Shown here piece after piece: positions 51,882 through 60,002 of a stretch of 64,000 nucleotides of DNA. Origin of the DNA: Bacteroidales bacterium (GTDB taxonomy: Bacteria; Bacteroidota; Bacteroidia; Bacteroidales; UBA932); NCBI GenBank assembly GCA_017469745.1, contig JAFUFS010000059.1, positions 42,529 through 106,528 on the forward strand, read 5' to 3'. Each line of letters begins with the position of its first letter. Within the stretch, counting starts at the first letter, position 1. Under the pieces are notes generated by a model. The model did not search any database. It worked only from the letters and a program-made list of their open reading frames with translations, and had not been told where the DNA came from. The position numbers were made by a program, and so were the translations under genes.

Positions 51882-51925
51882 AAACCCCTCGAAGTTTCTT
51901 ATCATTGATTCTTCCGAGGGGTTTA
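51882..51925 (+). terminator. Hairpin terminator of the sigma/DUF4252 operon
   Basis: AAACCCCTCGAAG pairs with CTTCCGAGGGGTTT (one bulge) around an 17-base loop, about 27 bases after the last DUF4252 stop. A T-rich run follows on neither strand very strongly, so efficiency is uncertain. Confidence 0.6.
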
Positions 51926-51949
51926 ATCATTATATTCGCATTACCTGAA

Positions 51950-52876
51950 ATGACAACTATGAATAGGTTTGCGCGTCTTAAGAAATGGAATGAATACAGG
52001 TCCTGGCCGGCTGGATTCTATCACATGATCATTGACTCCTTCGAGAAGGGGCAGTTGTTTCACAATGATGCACAGTTTGCCGCCGGGATGAACACAGTCG
52101 CCCTGGGACAATATATTCACAGGATAAAGATCCTCATCTTTGAACTTATGTCGAACCACGCTCATTTCATGATTTGGGCAACCGGCTCTGACGCAGTAGA
52201 TTTCTTTGTTTACCAAAAGAAAAGGATAAACGCCCGGCTGATAAAGGATGGATTCCCTCCGCTGCCGGATGATTTGGGATTCATGCTGGTACCTGTCGAT
52301 ACGTCAGATCCTTACCAGCTTCAGAACGGGATTATCTACATTGCCAGAAATCCTCACAAGGCTGATCCGGCTATCACGCCATCGGGCTACTTATGGGGCT
52401 CAAGTTATCTGCTATTCAGCAGAATAAGCACGATCATCCAGAAGAAACAAGTTAAGGACTACTCGGTTGACTTCATGCGAAACGTCCTTTGTTCCAAAAC
52501 AAGGCTTCCGGACAACTACGTTTTCAATGAGAATCTGGGAATAATCCTCCCGGAGTCCTACGTTTTGAACCAAAAAACTGAAAAGATTCTAAAGTCTGCC
52601 TGGAACTATTGCGGCAACCTCGTGAAGAACATGGATGCCTACGTTAAAATCTCCGAGAGGATAGGTGCCAAAATAAGCATCAATGATCGTGAGCTTGACA
52701 CGATAATCTACACTATCTGCAAGAACAAATACAACGTCAAGTCTTACCTTGAGCTCAGTCTTGATGATCGATGCCGTTTGGGTGTACGCCTGTATAAAGA
52801 GTACCACATAGACGTGAAGAGAATCTGCCGCAAAATCGGAATCGAGTATTCAATAATGGCCGAATTAATCAAGTGA
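51950..52876 (+). CDS. REP-associated tyrosine transposase (RAYT, Y1 HUH family)
   Basis: About 308 residues from ATG 51950 (MTTMNRFARLKKW; ATG 51959 also possible). The HUH motif is FELMSNHAHFMIW near residue 67-69 counting from the second ATG. FVYQKKRINARL follows with a candidate catalytic Tyr, then GIIYIARNPHKADPAITPSGYLWGSSY, the block that marks RAYTs (YIhxNPvkA...YxWSSy). The C-terminal 130 residues end in a helix-turn-helix-like stretch (DRCRLGVRLYKEYHIDVKRICRKIGIEYS), perhaps DNA binding. RAYTs are single-copy domesticated IS200-like enzymes that move REP palindromes. The stop codon is four bases from the right inverted repeat. Confidence 0.85.
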   Translation: MTTMNRFARLKKWNEYRSWPAGFYHMIIDSFEKGQLFHNDAQFAAGMNTVALGQYIHRIKILIFELMSNHAHFMIWATGSDAVDFFVYQKKRINARLIKDGFPPLPDDLGFMLVPVDTSDPYQLQNGIIYIARNPHKADPAITPSGYLWGSSYLLFSRISTIIQKKQVKDYSVDFMRNVLCSKTRLPDNYVFNENLGIILPESYVLNQKTEKILKSAWNYCGNLVKNMDAYVKISERIGAKISINDRELDTIIYTICKNKYNVKSYLELSLDDRCRLGVRLYKEYHIDVKRICRKIGIEYSIMAELIK

Positions 52877-52880
52877 TTTG

Positions 52881-53007
52881 ACTCCAGGGTCGGGAAAAGC
52901 GGGGAATTTACGGCCCGGGCGTATAAAATGAACGCCACGGCCGGGAAAACAAGGGGATCCGTGGCCGTGGCGTTAAGTAACGTAAAGTGACGTTAAGTGG
53001 TGTTAAG
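52881..53007 (-). repeat. Right 127-bp inverted repeat (REP-like), paired with 49188-49314
   Basis: Reverse-complement copy of the left repeat, starting right after the RAYT gene. The outer end (52968-53007) holds four 10-base units, cleaner than in the left copy. The inner arms GGCCGTGG/CCACGGCC are conserved exactly. No matching target duplication is visible outside the two repeats (flanks GAGAAACTCT and ATGGGGGCAC), so the pair does not look like a freshly moved transposon. Confidence 0.85.
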
Positions 53008-53056
53008 ATGGGGGCACTCCTGGCAACAAGGAGGCAGGCGATAATGCCTAAAAGGC

Positions 53057-54358
53057 CTATGGCTGCAAGGAGAGGCGGTGGTAGGTGTAGCCGAAGCGCT
53101 CGAGGGCGGCACGTTCAAGGGCCTCACGGTCGTCCGGATGCGCGATGGAGATCAAAGCCTTGGCCCTCTGGGCGAGGTTCTTGTTGCGGAGATACACACA
53201 ACCATATTCAGTGACGACGTACTGCGTCTGGAATCGGGTTGTGACGACTCCCGCGCCGGGAGCAAGGTTGGCGACTATCTTTCCCCTCCCCTTAGCAGTT
53301 CGGGCCGGCATCGCTATGAAGGTCTTACCTCCTTCAGAAAGTGACGCCCCATACATGAAGTCATGCTGGCCACCAACGGATGAGAATATCATCTCTCCAA
53401 TGCTGTCCGCACAAATCTGTCCGGTCAAGTCGACCTCAATGGCAGAATTGATGGCTACCGCTTTAGGATTCTGGCGGATCAGCGAAGGATCATTGGTCAC
53501 TCCTACATCGAAGAAAACGCAGTCCCTGTTGTGGTCGATGAATTCGTACATCTGCCTGGATCCCAAGGCGAGTGATGCCACGCTGCGTCCAGGCTCATAT
53601 TTCTTCATCGAATTGTCTATCACTCCGGACTGCATGAGACGGAAAACTCCATCGGTCATTGCCTCAGTGTGAAGGCCAAGATGCTTGTGGTCCTTCAAAC
53701 CGTTCAGTGTGGCATTGGGGATGCCCCCTACCCCGATCTGGAGCGTAGCCCCGTCTGGAATCTCCTCTGCGATGTGGGCGCCGATCGCAGCCTCGATCTC
53801 TGTGGGAGCCCCAAACTGCATGTCCACTGGCGGATCATCGCATTCCACGGCAGCAGTTATCTCAGATTCATGGATCATGGCAGTTCCATAGAGATAAGGG
53901 ATGCTCTTGTTGACCTGGGCGATAACGACTCTGGCAGCTTCAACAGCAGGCTGGGCAAGGTCGGCTGAAATGTTATAGCTGCAGTAACCGTTCTCATCCG
54001 GAAGCGAGCAATTGATACATGCAACATCGATGGGAATCTCTTTCCTCCTGATCAGGGCCGGCAGATCGCTCAGGAAGCCGGGGATAAGGCTTCCATAACC
54101 CTGGGCGACGTACTGTCTCTGGTCTGCACAGAGGAACAAGCTGTTGACTACGAAAGAATCCTTGTACTCAGGCTTGCAGAAAGGGGCAGGCCCCTTAGTG
54201 ACGTTGAAACCAGACACTATCTGGACATCACGCAGTTCCTCATGCCGGCGGGCAAGAGCTTCCTGAAGGATTACCGGAACCGAAGTGCTGCCCTGAAAAA
54301 ACACCCAGTCCCCGGACTTGACGAGGGTCATAGCCTCGTCGGCGGACATGTATTTCAT
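53057..54358 (-). CDS. Acetyl-CoA hydrolase/CoA-transferase family protein
   Basis: 433 residues. It has the 4-hydroxybutyrate CoA-transferase/acetyl-CoA hydrolase layout: VFFQGSTSVPVILQEALARR near the start, IGVGGIPNATLNGLKDHKHLGLHTEAMTDG near residue 210, and the Glu-containing MFFSSVGGQHDFMYGA-type block (residue 315) with GRGKIVANLAPGAGVVTTRFQTQYVVTEYG. It probably moves CoA from an acyl-CoA made by the adjacent IorAB to acetate. It is five bases after the aminotransferase gene. Confidence 0.88.
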   Translation of the reverse strand: MKYMSADEAMTLVKSGDWVFFQGSTSVPVILQEALARRHEELRDVQIVSGFNVTKGPAPFCKPEYKDSFVVNSLFLCADQRQYVAQGYGSLIPGFLSDLPALIRRKEIPIDVACINCSLPDENGYCSYNISADLAQPAVEAARVVIAQVNKSIPYLYGTAMIHESEITAAVECDDPPVDMQFGAPTEIEAAIGAHIAEEIPDGATLQIGVGGIPNATLNGLKDHKHLGLHTEAMTDGVFRLMQSGVIDNSMKKYEPGRSVASLALGSRQMYEFIDHNRDCVFFDVGVTNDPSLIRQNPKAVAINSAIEVDLTGQICADSIGEMIFSSVGGQHDFMYGASLSEGGKTFIAMPARTAKGRGKIVANLAPGAGVVTTRFQTQYVVTEYGCVYLRNKNLAQRAKALISIAHPDDREALERAALERFGYTYHRLSLQP

Positions 54359-54363
54359 CTCTA

Positions 54364-55680
54364 TTAGCTTTCTGATTTTTGAAGGTCGGCAAACTGGCCC
54401 AGCCGCTCGTCAAGAAGGGCGAAATCTTCGTCCGAATTAAGCATCGACACGCAGACCCTGAGCCCTTGCTGATTGCTTCTGGTGGCTGTCAAGGTTATGG
54501 CGCAGATTCCGCAACGCATCAGGTCATAGAGCAGGCGGCTTCCATCCATGCCATCGTAGCCAATCGTGAAGAAGAAGCCATCACTTACATCCTGGTCCAG
54601 ATCCTTGGCGTAGACGAGGGAGAAGCCGTGCTTGAAGAATATTTCCTTGGCCCGATGGGCTCTCCTGGCATATTCCCTCATCTCGGCGACGAAATCGTAT
54701 TTTCCGCTGACAGAAGCTTCCATCATCTCCGACATCGCATTCTGAGCCGAGCGCGAACAACCGGAAGTGTTGACGTAGATAAAGGTAAGGACAAAATTCT
54801 CTCCAAAACCAGCCAGGCCATAGCGGGCTTTCAATTCAGGATACTCCCGATCGTACAGTTTCTTTGACATGGCCACCAGGCCTACCCTCTCTCCGGCATA
54901 GCTGAAGATCTTGGAAGCAGAGATCATGATGGCACAATTGTCGGTGTAGCGTGCGACCGTAGGCTGGAACGGAGGCTGGAAAGGCTTCGACATGTCTTTC
55001 CTGAAGTCCATGCAAAGATAGGCCATGTCTTCAAGGGCGATTACGTCGTACTTGGTGCACAATTCCCCGATAGTCTTCAATTCACCTTCCGTCAAGTTGA
55101 CCCACGAAGGATTGTTTGGATTGGAATAGACTATGGCGCAGACCTTACCGTCTGACATCATTTCCTCTAGCTTGGCACCCAACTTCTCCCCACGGTTGTC
55201 GTAGATGTCGAAGGTCCTTTGCTCAAGGCCGAGGATCTTAGCCTGGAGATAATGCGAAGGAAAGCCGGGACTGATGTAGATTACGGCCGTCCTGCCTGGA
55301 TGAAGCTGTGAACACTCCATCAGGAGATTGAAGCAGCCTTGCATGGAACCGACTGTCGGGACCACACAGTCCGGGAAGATGTCGACCCCTACAAAAGCCT
55401 TGATGAAGGCTGAGGCGTTCCACTTGAATTCTGGAATACCTGCAGTCGGCGGATAGACAGCTGCTATACCGGCATCAAGCGCCAGTTTCTGCATGTCCAC
55501 ACCGAACTGGGAGGCCTTGATACCTGGGACACCGAATTCTAGATGTACAAACTTCTCTCCGGAGATGCGTTCAAGTTCCTGGGCAGTGTTGACACATTGC
55601 CTGATCGTCGCATGCCCGATGTCATTGATGTTCATGCCCTTCAGGACTTCATCGAGGCTGGCTTTGGATATAGCTTTCAT
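54364..55680 (-). CDS. PLP-dependent aminotransferase, class I/II
   Basis: 438 residues. The fold-type I core has YSNPNNPSWVNLTEGEL, DVIALEDMAYLCMD with the PLP-contact Asp, and the Schiff-base Lys in MISASKIFSYAGERVGL near residue 280. The substrate is not determined by sequence, but the neighbours IorA and IorB point to aromatic or branched amino acids converted to 2-oxoacids. Its start overlaps the iorB stop by four bases. Confidence 0.88.
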   Translation of the reverse strand: MKAISKASLDEVLKGMNINDIGHATIRQCVNTAQELERISGEKFVHLEFGVPGIKASQFGVDMQKLALDAGIAAVYPPTAGIPEFKWNASAFIKAFVGVDIFPDCVVPTVGSMQGCFNLLMECSQLHPGRTAVIYISPGFPSHYLQAKILGLEQRTFDIYDNRGEKLGAKLEEMMSDGKVCAIVYSNPNNPSWVNLTEGELKTIGELCTKYDVIALEDMAYLCMDFRKDMSKPFQPPFQPTVARYTDNCAIMISASKIFSYAGERVGLVAMSKKLYDREYPELKARYGLAGFGENFVLTFIYVNTSGCSRSAQNAMSEMMEASVSGKYDFVAEMREYARRAHRAKEIFFKHGFSLVYAKDLDQDVSDGFFFTIGYDGMDGSRLLYDLMRCGICAITLTATRSNQQGLRVCVSMLNSDEDFALLDERLGQFADLQKSES

Positions 55681-56264
55681 TTCTTCAACTTTTTAGATTC
55701 TTCCAATCCTGCGTCAAAGGCAGCCACATTGGCAGCAACCACAGCCTCGCCCTTGCGCGAGAAGATCGCGGTAATGCCTTCGCGGAGCTTCTCCGGAGAG
55801 ATGATCTCAAGGACAGCTGCGGAAGCCCCGAGAAGGACCATATTCGCACTCCTCGGAGACCCGGTTTCGCGGGCGATCGCATCGCAGTCAAGGGTGATGA
55901 CATTCGGCACCGAAGCAAGTGCTTCCATGACTTCCTCGATGGGAGGATAGTTCGGGATATTCAAGAACGGGGTCGTGTTGGTCACGATCCAGCCCCTTCT
56001 GGAAAGCCAAGGCAGGTACCTCAAAGCCTCCATAGGCTCCAGGGAGAGGATGAGGTCGCACTCCCCTTTCGGGATGAGGTCACTGAATATGGTTTCGGAA
56101 GAAAGGCGGAGATTGCTCTGGACATCGCCTCCCCTCTGGCTCATACCATGAACTTCGGCCTGCTTGAGATGGAGATTCTCCTCAAGAGCGGCCCAACCTA
56201 TGACCGTGGCGATTGAGAGGATTCCCTGTCCCCCGACGCCTGAAAGTATAATGTCCTGTTTCAT
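55677..56264 (-). CDS. iorB: Indolepyruvate:ferredoxin oxidoreductase beta subunit
   Basis: 195 residues from ATG 56264 (MKQDIILSGVGGQGILSIATVIG); nine extra codons upstream overlap iorA and are rejected. The gamma-type POR domain motif GVGGQG and the AEVHGMSQRGG segment are present. Together with IorA it decarboxylates arylpyruvates to aryl-acetyl-CoA and reduces ferredoxin. Confidence 0.9.
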   Translation of the reverse strand: MKQDIILSGVGGQGILSIATVIGWAALEENLHLKQAEVHGMSQRGGDVQSNLRLSSETIFSDLIPKGECDLILSLEPMEALRYLPWLSRRGWIVTNTTPFLNIPNYPPIEEVMEALASVPNVITLDCDAIARETGSPRSANMVLLGASAAVLEIISPEKLREGITAIFSRKGEAVVAANVAAFDAGLEESKKLKK

Positions 56265-56265
56265 A

Positions 56266-57891
56266 TTACTGCCTGATTTTAGCTGCCGCATGACGCTTCG
56301 CCGTCTGGATGCATTCGCGACGGCAGATCACGACTGAGACTCCATGATAATTGATTTCTTCCTCGATGACCTTCTCCATGTCAGGATAGTTCTTGGGAAG
56401 AGGGATGATGGTGCGGATGTGCTCCTCAGGGACTCCGATGGCAGCACAGATCTTCTCCAGTTTGCCGGTACCAGCAGAATCCTGGCCGCCGGTCATGCCG
56501 GTAGTGAGGTTGTCAGAGATGCAGAGAGTGATGTCAGCATTGGAATTGACAGCATCGAGAAGGCCCGTCATGCCGCTGTGGGTGAAGGTGGAATCCCCGA
56601 TGACTCCGACTGAAGGCCAGACTCCGGAATTGGCAGCTCCGATAGCCATGGTGAGCGAGGCTCCCATCTCCACGCAAGAATGGATGGCATGGAAAGGAGG
56701 CATGTAGCCAAGGGTGTAACAGCCGATATCCCCGAAAACCCTTGATCCTTCGTACTTGGCAAGCACTGCATTGAGTGCCGTGTAGAAGTCCCTGTGGCCG
56801 CAGCCCTGACAGAGTGCTGGCGGACGTGCGACCGTCTTGTCAGACGCAGCGAAAGTCTCTCCAGACTTCAAACCAAGAGCCTTGCGGATGTGGTCAGGAT
56901 TCAACTCGCCAGTCCTGGGCAGGGTCCCGTCCAGCCTTCCTTTTACGAATATCTTTCCGTTACCTTCTTCCTCATCATACAGGATGCCTCGCAGGCGCTC
57001 TTCAATCAGTGGCTGGCCTTCTTCGATCACAAGGATGGTCTTGCAGGACTCAGTCATCCTGCGAAGAAACTTGGTGGGGAAAGGATATCTCGTTACCTTA
57101 AGGGTAGGATAGATGCAACCATCCGGGAAGTTCTCCATGAGATAGTTATAAGCAATACCACAGGCGACTATACCCAGGCTGTGATCCGGGCCGCCTTCAT
57201 AGTAGTTGTCTTCCGAAAGTTCCGAATCATGACGGAACTTATGCTGGACTTCGGCAAGTTCCTTGACCTTCACGCGTGAGATGCCCGGAAGGGTGACCCA
57301 GAACTTTGCAATGTCCTTAGGAGGGAAATGCATCTCGTTCTGAGGGCGTGGAGCGCGGGCTTTAACCACGGCGCGGGAGTGAGCCATGCGGGTGGTCAAC
57401 CTGATGAGTACTGGAATATGGTTGGCCTCGGAATAGTCAAAGGCTTCCTGGACCATGTCGTAGGCCTCCTGCTGGTTCGAAGGCTCGAAACAAGGCATCA
57501 TTGCGAAGTCCGCGTAGAACCGGGAATCCTGCTCATTCTGGGAGGAGTGCTGTGACGGATCGTCACAGGCGGCTATGACTAGGCCGCCGTTGGCTCCAGT
57601 CACTGCTGAATTGACAAAGGCATCGGCACAGACATTCATTCCGACGTGCTTCATGCAGACAAGGGCACGTTTCCCTGCGTAGGAAACTCCCAGGGCCGCT
57701 TCCATGGCAGTCTTCTCATTGGTGCACCATTCGCTGTGGATTCCTCTCTCTTTGGTGAGAGGATGATTCTGGATGTACTCCGTGATCTCTGTCGATGGAG
57801 TACCTGGATAAGCGTAGACTCACGACAAGCCGGCATGCAAAGCACCGAGAGCGAGAGCCTCATCGCCAAGCAAAAGAAATTTATCAGCCAT
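56266..57891 (-). pseudogene. iorA: Indolepyruvate:ferredoxin oxidoreductase alpha subunit with an in-frame TGA
   Basis: Read through a TGA at codon 24 (57820-57822), the frame gives about 541 residues: MADKFLLLGDEALALGALHA, then GLS-stop-VYAYPGTPSTEI, then SEWCTNEKTAMEAALG. The C-terminal TPP-binding domain is complete (CQGCGHRDFYTALNAVL, GDIGCYTLGYMPP, VIGDSTFTHSG). No ferredoxin tail is present, which is normal for this shorter form. The expected residue at the TGA is glycine in the relatives I recall, so a GGA-to-TGA change is likely. A restart at ATG 57705 would lose the TPP-activating Glu region. The downstream genes iorB and the aminotransferase are intact. Confidence 0.8.
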
Positions 57892-58011
57892 TAGTTTAAA
57901 AGTTATCGTGTTACTGCGACCTCAAGTTACAAAAAAATCCTAATAATCAAAAATTTCTTTCAGTTTTAATAATTATTTGGACTAGCAGATAAAAATAGAA
58001 AGAGGCCAACT

Positions 58012-58036
58012 GTCATTCTGAACAAAGTGAAGAATC
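58012..58036 (+). repeat. Short palindromic repeat (GTCATTCTGA...GAAGAATC family)
   Basis: A 25-base imperfect hairpin (arms ATTCT and AGAAT extended with mismatches) in the gap between iorA and the WbpM-like gene. It shares its framework with 62180-62206 (GTCAT-C/T-CTGA ... AG ... GAAG-A/G-ATC). I recall similar CATTCTGAGCGAAGC-type repeats scattered in many bacterial genomes. Confidence 0.6.
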
Positions 58037-58074
58037 ACTTTTGCTCAGTCTCAAATAAACTTCTACAAGGGATC

Positions 58075-59994
58075 CTAATCCAGAACGGAATAGACAGAGT
58101 GGCTGCTCACATATTCAGGAACAATACGCTTCATCGTAGCCACTGTCTTGAGGTCGTCGTAAGCCTTCGAGACGTTGATGAGCTTCTCTATCTGGTCATT
58201 GACAAGGGAATAATCGTACTCGCGGACTTCCGCAATCCTTATCTTGTCATTGAAAGACGGCTTGGTTGCTTCTTCTGACGCAAGGACTTCCTCATAGAGC
58301 TTTTCTCCATCACGGAGACCGGTGTATTTGATCTCGATGTTACCAGCTCCGCTCAAAGCAATCATCCTCTTTGCAAGATCTGCGATACGGACAGGTTTAC
58401 CCATTTCAAAGGCAAATATCTCGCCTCCCCTGCCCTTGGCAGCAGCCTCAAGGACGAGCTTGCAAGCCTCGGAGATAAGCATGAAATAACGAACGATGTC
58501 GGGATGGGTGACGGTGACAGGACCGCCAGCCTTGATCTGCTTTTCGAAAATGGGGATAACGGAGCCATTGGAACCAAGCACGTTACCGAAGCGTGTCGTC
58601 ACGAAACGGGTATGTCCTTCAACCTTTCCCTCCGCCTCAGCCTTGTCAAGGCTCTGGACGTAGATTTCACAGATCCTCTTCGAGCAACCCATCACGTTCG
58701 TCGGGTTGACAGCCTTGTCGGTGGAGATCATGACGAACTTGCCGACACCGTACTTAACTGAAAGATCTGCGATTATCTTGGTGCCCTCGACATTGTTGAG
58801 CACGCTCTCGGAAGGATTGTCTTCCATCATCGGAACATGCTTGTAGGCGGCGGCATGGAAAACATATTCAGGACGGAAGTCTTTGAATATGGCTTCCATC
58901 CTGGTGGAGTTGACGATGCTCGTTACGATGGTGGATGCCTTCACCGAAGGGAACTCGCGCGACATCATGAGGCGGATGTCGTGCTGCGGGGTCTCGGCCG
59001 AATCGATCAGCATCATTTCGGAGGGGCCGAACGAGGCCACCTGGCGTACGATCTCGCTGCCGATGCTTCCGGCAGAACCCGTGATGAGAATCCGCTTTCC
59101 CTTGAGGGCGGTCTCAACAGAGTCCATGTCAACCTGGATCTCATCCCTTGGGAGCAGGTCTTCAATCCTGACCTCCCGGATAGTCGGAGTCCCTTGAATC
59201 GAATCCTTATCCCATTCAACTGCGGCCTGAGAGAAATAAATCTTCGCCCCCGTCTTAAGAATATAGTCCTGAAGGGCAGTGTCTTCCCTGAAACGCTCGA
59301 CTCTTCCCGGCGCGACCAGGACAGCTTTAATGTGGCGCTTTTCTATTTCCTCGGGAAGAGAATCATCCACATCGAAGACCGGCTCGCCCAGAAGGATGGT
59401 CCCTTTTGCATGGAGGCTCGGATCATGGGAGATGAAACCCTTGACACGATAGCGCAACGGCTTTTCGCCGCGCACCGATTTGGCCAGACCTATTCCTCCG
59501 GCACGGATGCCGTAGATGAATGCATTGATTGCTGCTTCTGTCCTGAAATAGGCATCATAAACGGCCTTGATGACGATTCTCGCAAGCCACATGAGAGCCG
59601 TGGACAGAAGGTAGATCAGGATCAGGGCCCTTGCAGTGAGGTGGACGAAAAGAGTCGGAGGTGTTCCGCTGAGGGGATAATGGATAATAAGGGCAACAAA
59701 GAGTGCAGCCCCCATAGCCAATGCAATCCTGACCAGATCATTGAAAGAAGAATACCGGATGATACCGGTGTAGGTCTTGAATATCCTGAAGAAAACGCAT
59801 GTCACCAATAGGTAGATGACCATGACCCTCATCAAAGGCAAGAAATTACCGAGCAGGAAGGAGGCACTGTACAAGGCCCAGTAGACAAGGAGACTCGAAA
59901 AGATGATGATAAGGCAATCAATAAGCAGAACACACCAATATGGCAATGCTCCCTTCGAAAAGTACCAGTCTATCAGTTCCCGAACGCTTTTCAT
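58075..59994 (-). CDS. WbpM/PglF-type nucleoside-diphosphate-sugar 4,6-dehydratase
   Basis: 639 residues. Four or five N-terminal membrane segments (LLIDCLIIIFSSLLVYWALYS and following) precede a redox-sensing-like Rossmann domain and then a C-terminal SDR domain with ITGSAGSIGSEIVRQV near residue 300, YVFHAAAYKHVPMMEDNP and STDKAVNPTNVMGCSKR with the catalytic residues. Such enzymes convert UDP-GlcNAc to the 4-keto-6-deoxy sugar at the membrane for surface polysaccharides or glycans. It is nine bases after the nucleotidyltransferase gene in a three-gene set. Confidence 0.9.
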   Translation of the reverse strand: MKSVRELIDWYFSKGALPYWCVLLIDCLIIIFSSLLVYWALYSASFLLGNFLPLMRVMVIYLLVTCVFFRIFKTYTGIIRYSSFNDLVRIALAMGAALFVALIIHYPLSGTPPTLFVHLTARALILIYLLSTALMWLARIVIKAVYDAYFRTEAAINAFIYGIRAGGIGLAKSVRGEKPLRYRVKGFISHDPSLHAKGTILLGEPVFDVDDSLPEEIEKRHIKAVLVAPGRVERFREDTALQDYILKTGAKIYFSQAAVEWDKDSIQGTPTIREVRIEDLLPRDEIQVDMDSVETALKGKRILITGSAGSIGSEIVRQVASFGPSEMMLIDSAETPQHDIRLMMSREFPSVKASTIVTSIVNSTRMEAIFKDFRPEYVFHAAAYKHVPMMEDNPSESVLNNVEGTKIIADLSVKYGVGKFVMISTDKAVNPTNVMGCSKRICEIYVQSLDKAEAEGKVEGHTRFVTTRFGNVLGSNGSVIPIFEKQIKAGGPVTVTHPDIVRYFMLISEACKLVLEAAAKGRGGEIFAFEMGKPVRIADLAKRMIALSGAGNIEIKYTGLRDGEKLYEEVLASEEATKPSFNDKIRIAEVREYDYSLVNDQIEKLINVSKAYDDLKTVATMKRIVPEYVSSHSVYSVLD

Positions 59995-60002
59995 AAGTTG
60001 CG

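Noticed and set aside
49188-53007. Simple composite transposon with target duplication
   Set aside because: The bases just outside the two repeats do not match each other, and RAYTs are not known to mobilise long inverted-repeat cargo, so I report an open question and not a transposon.
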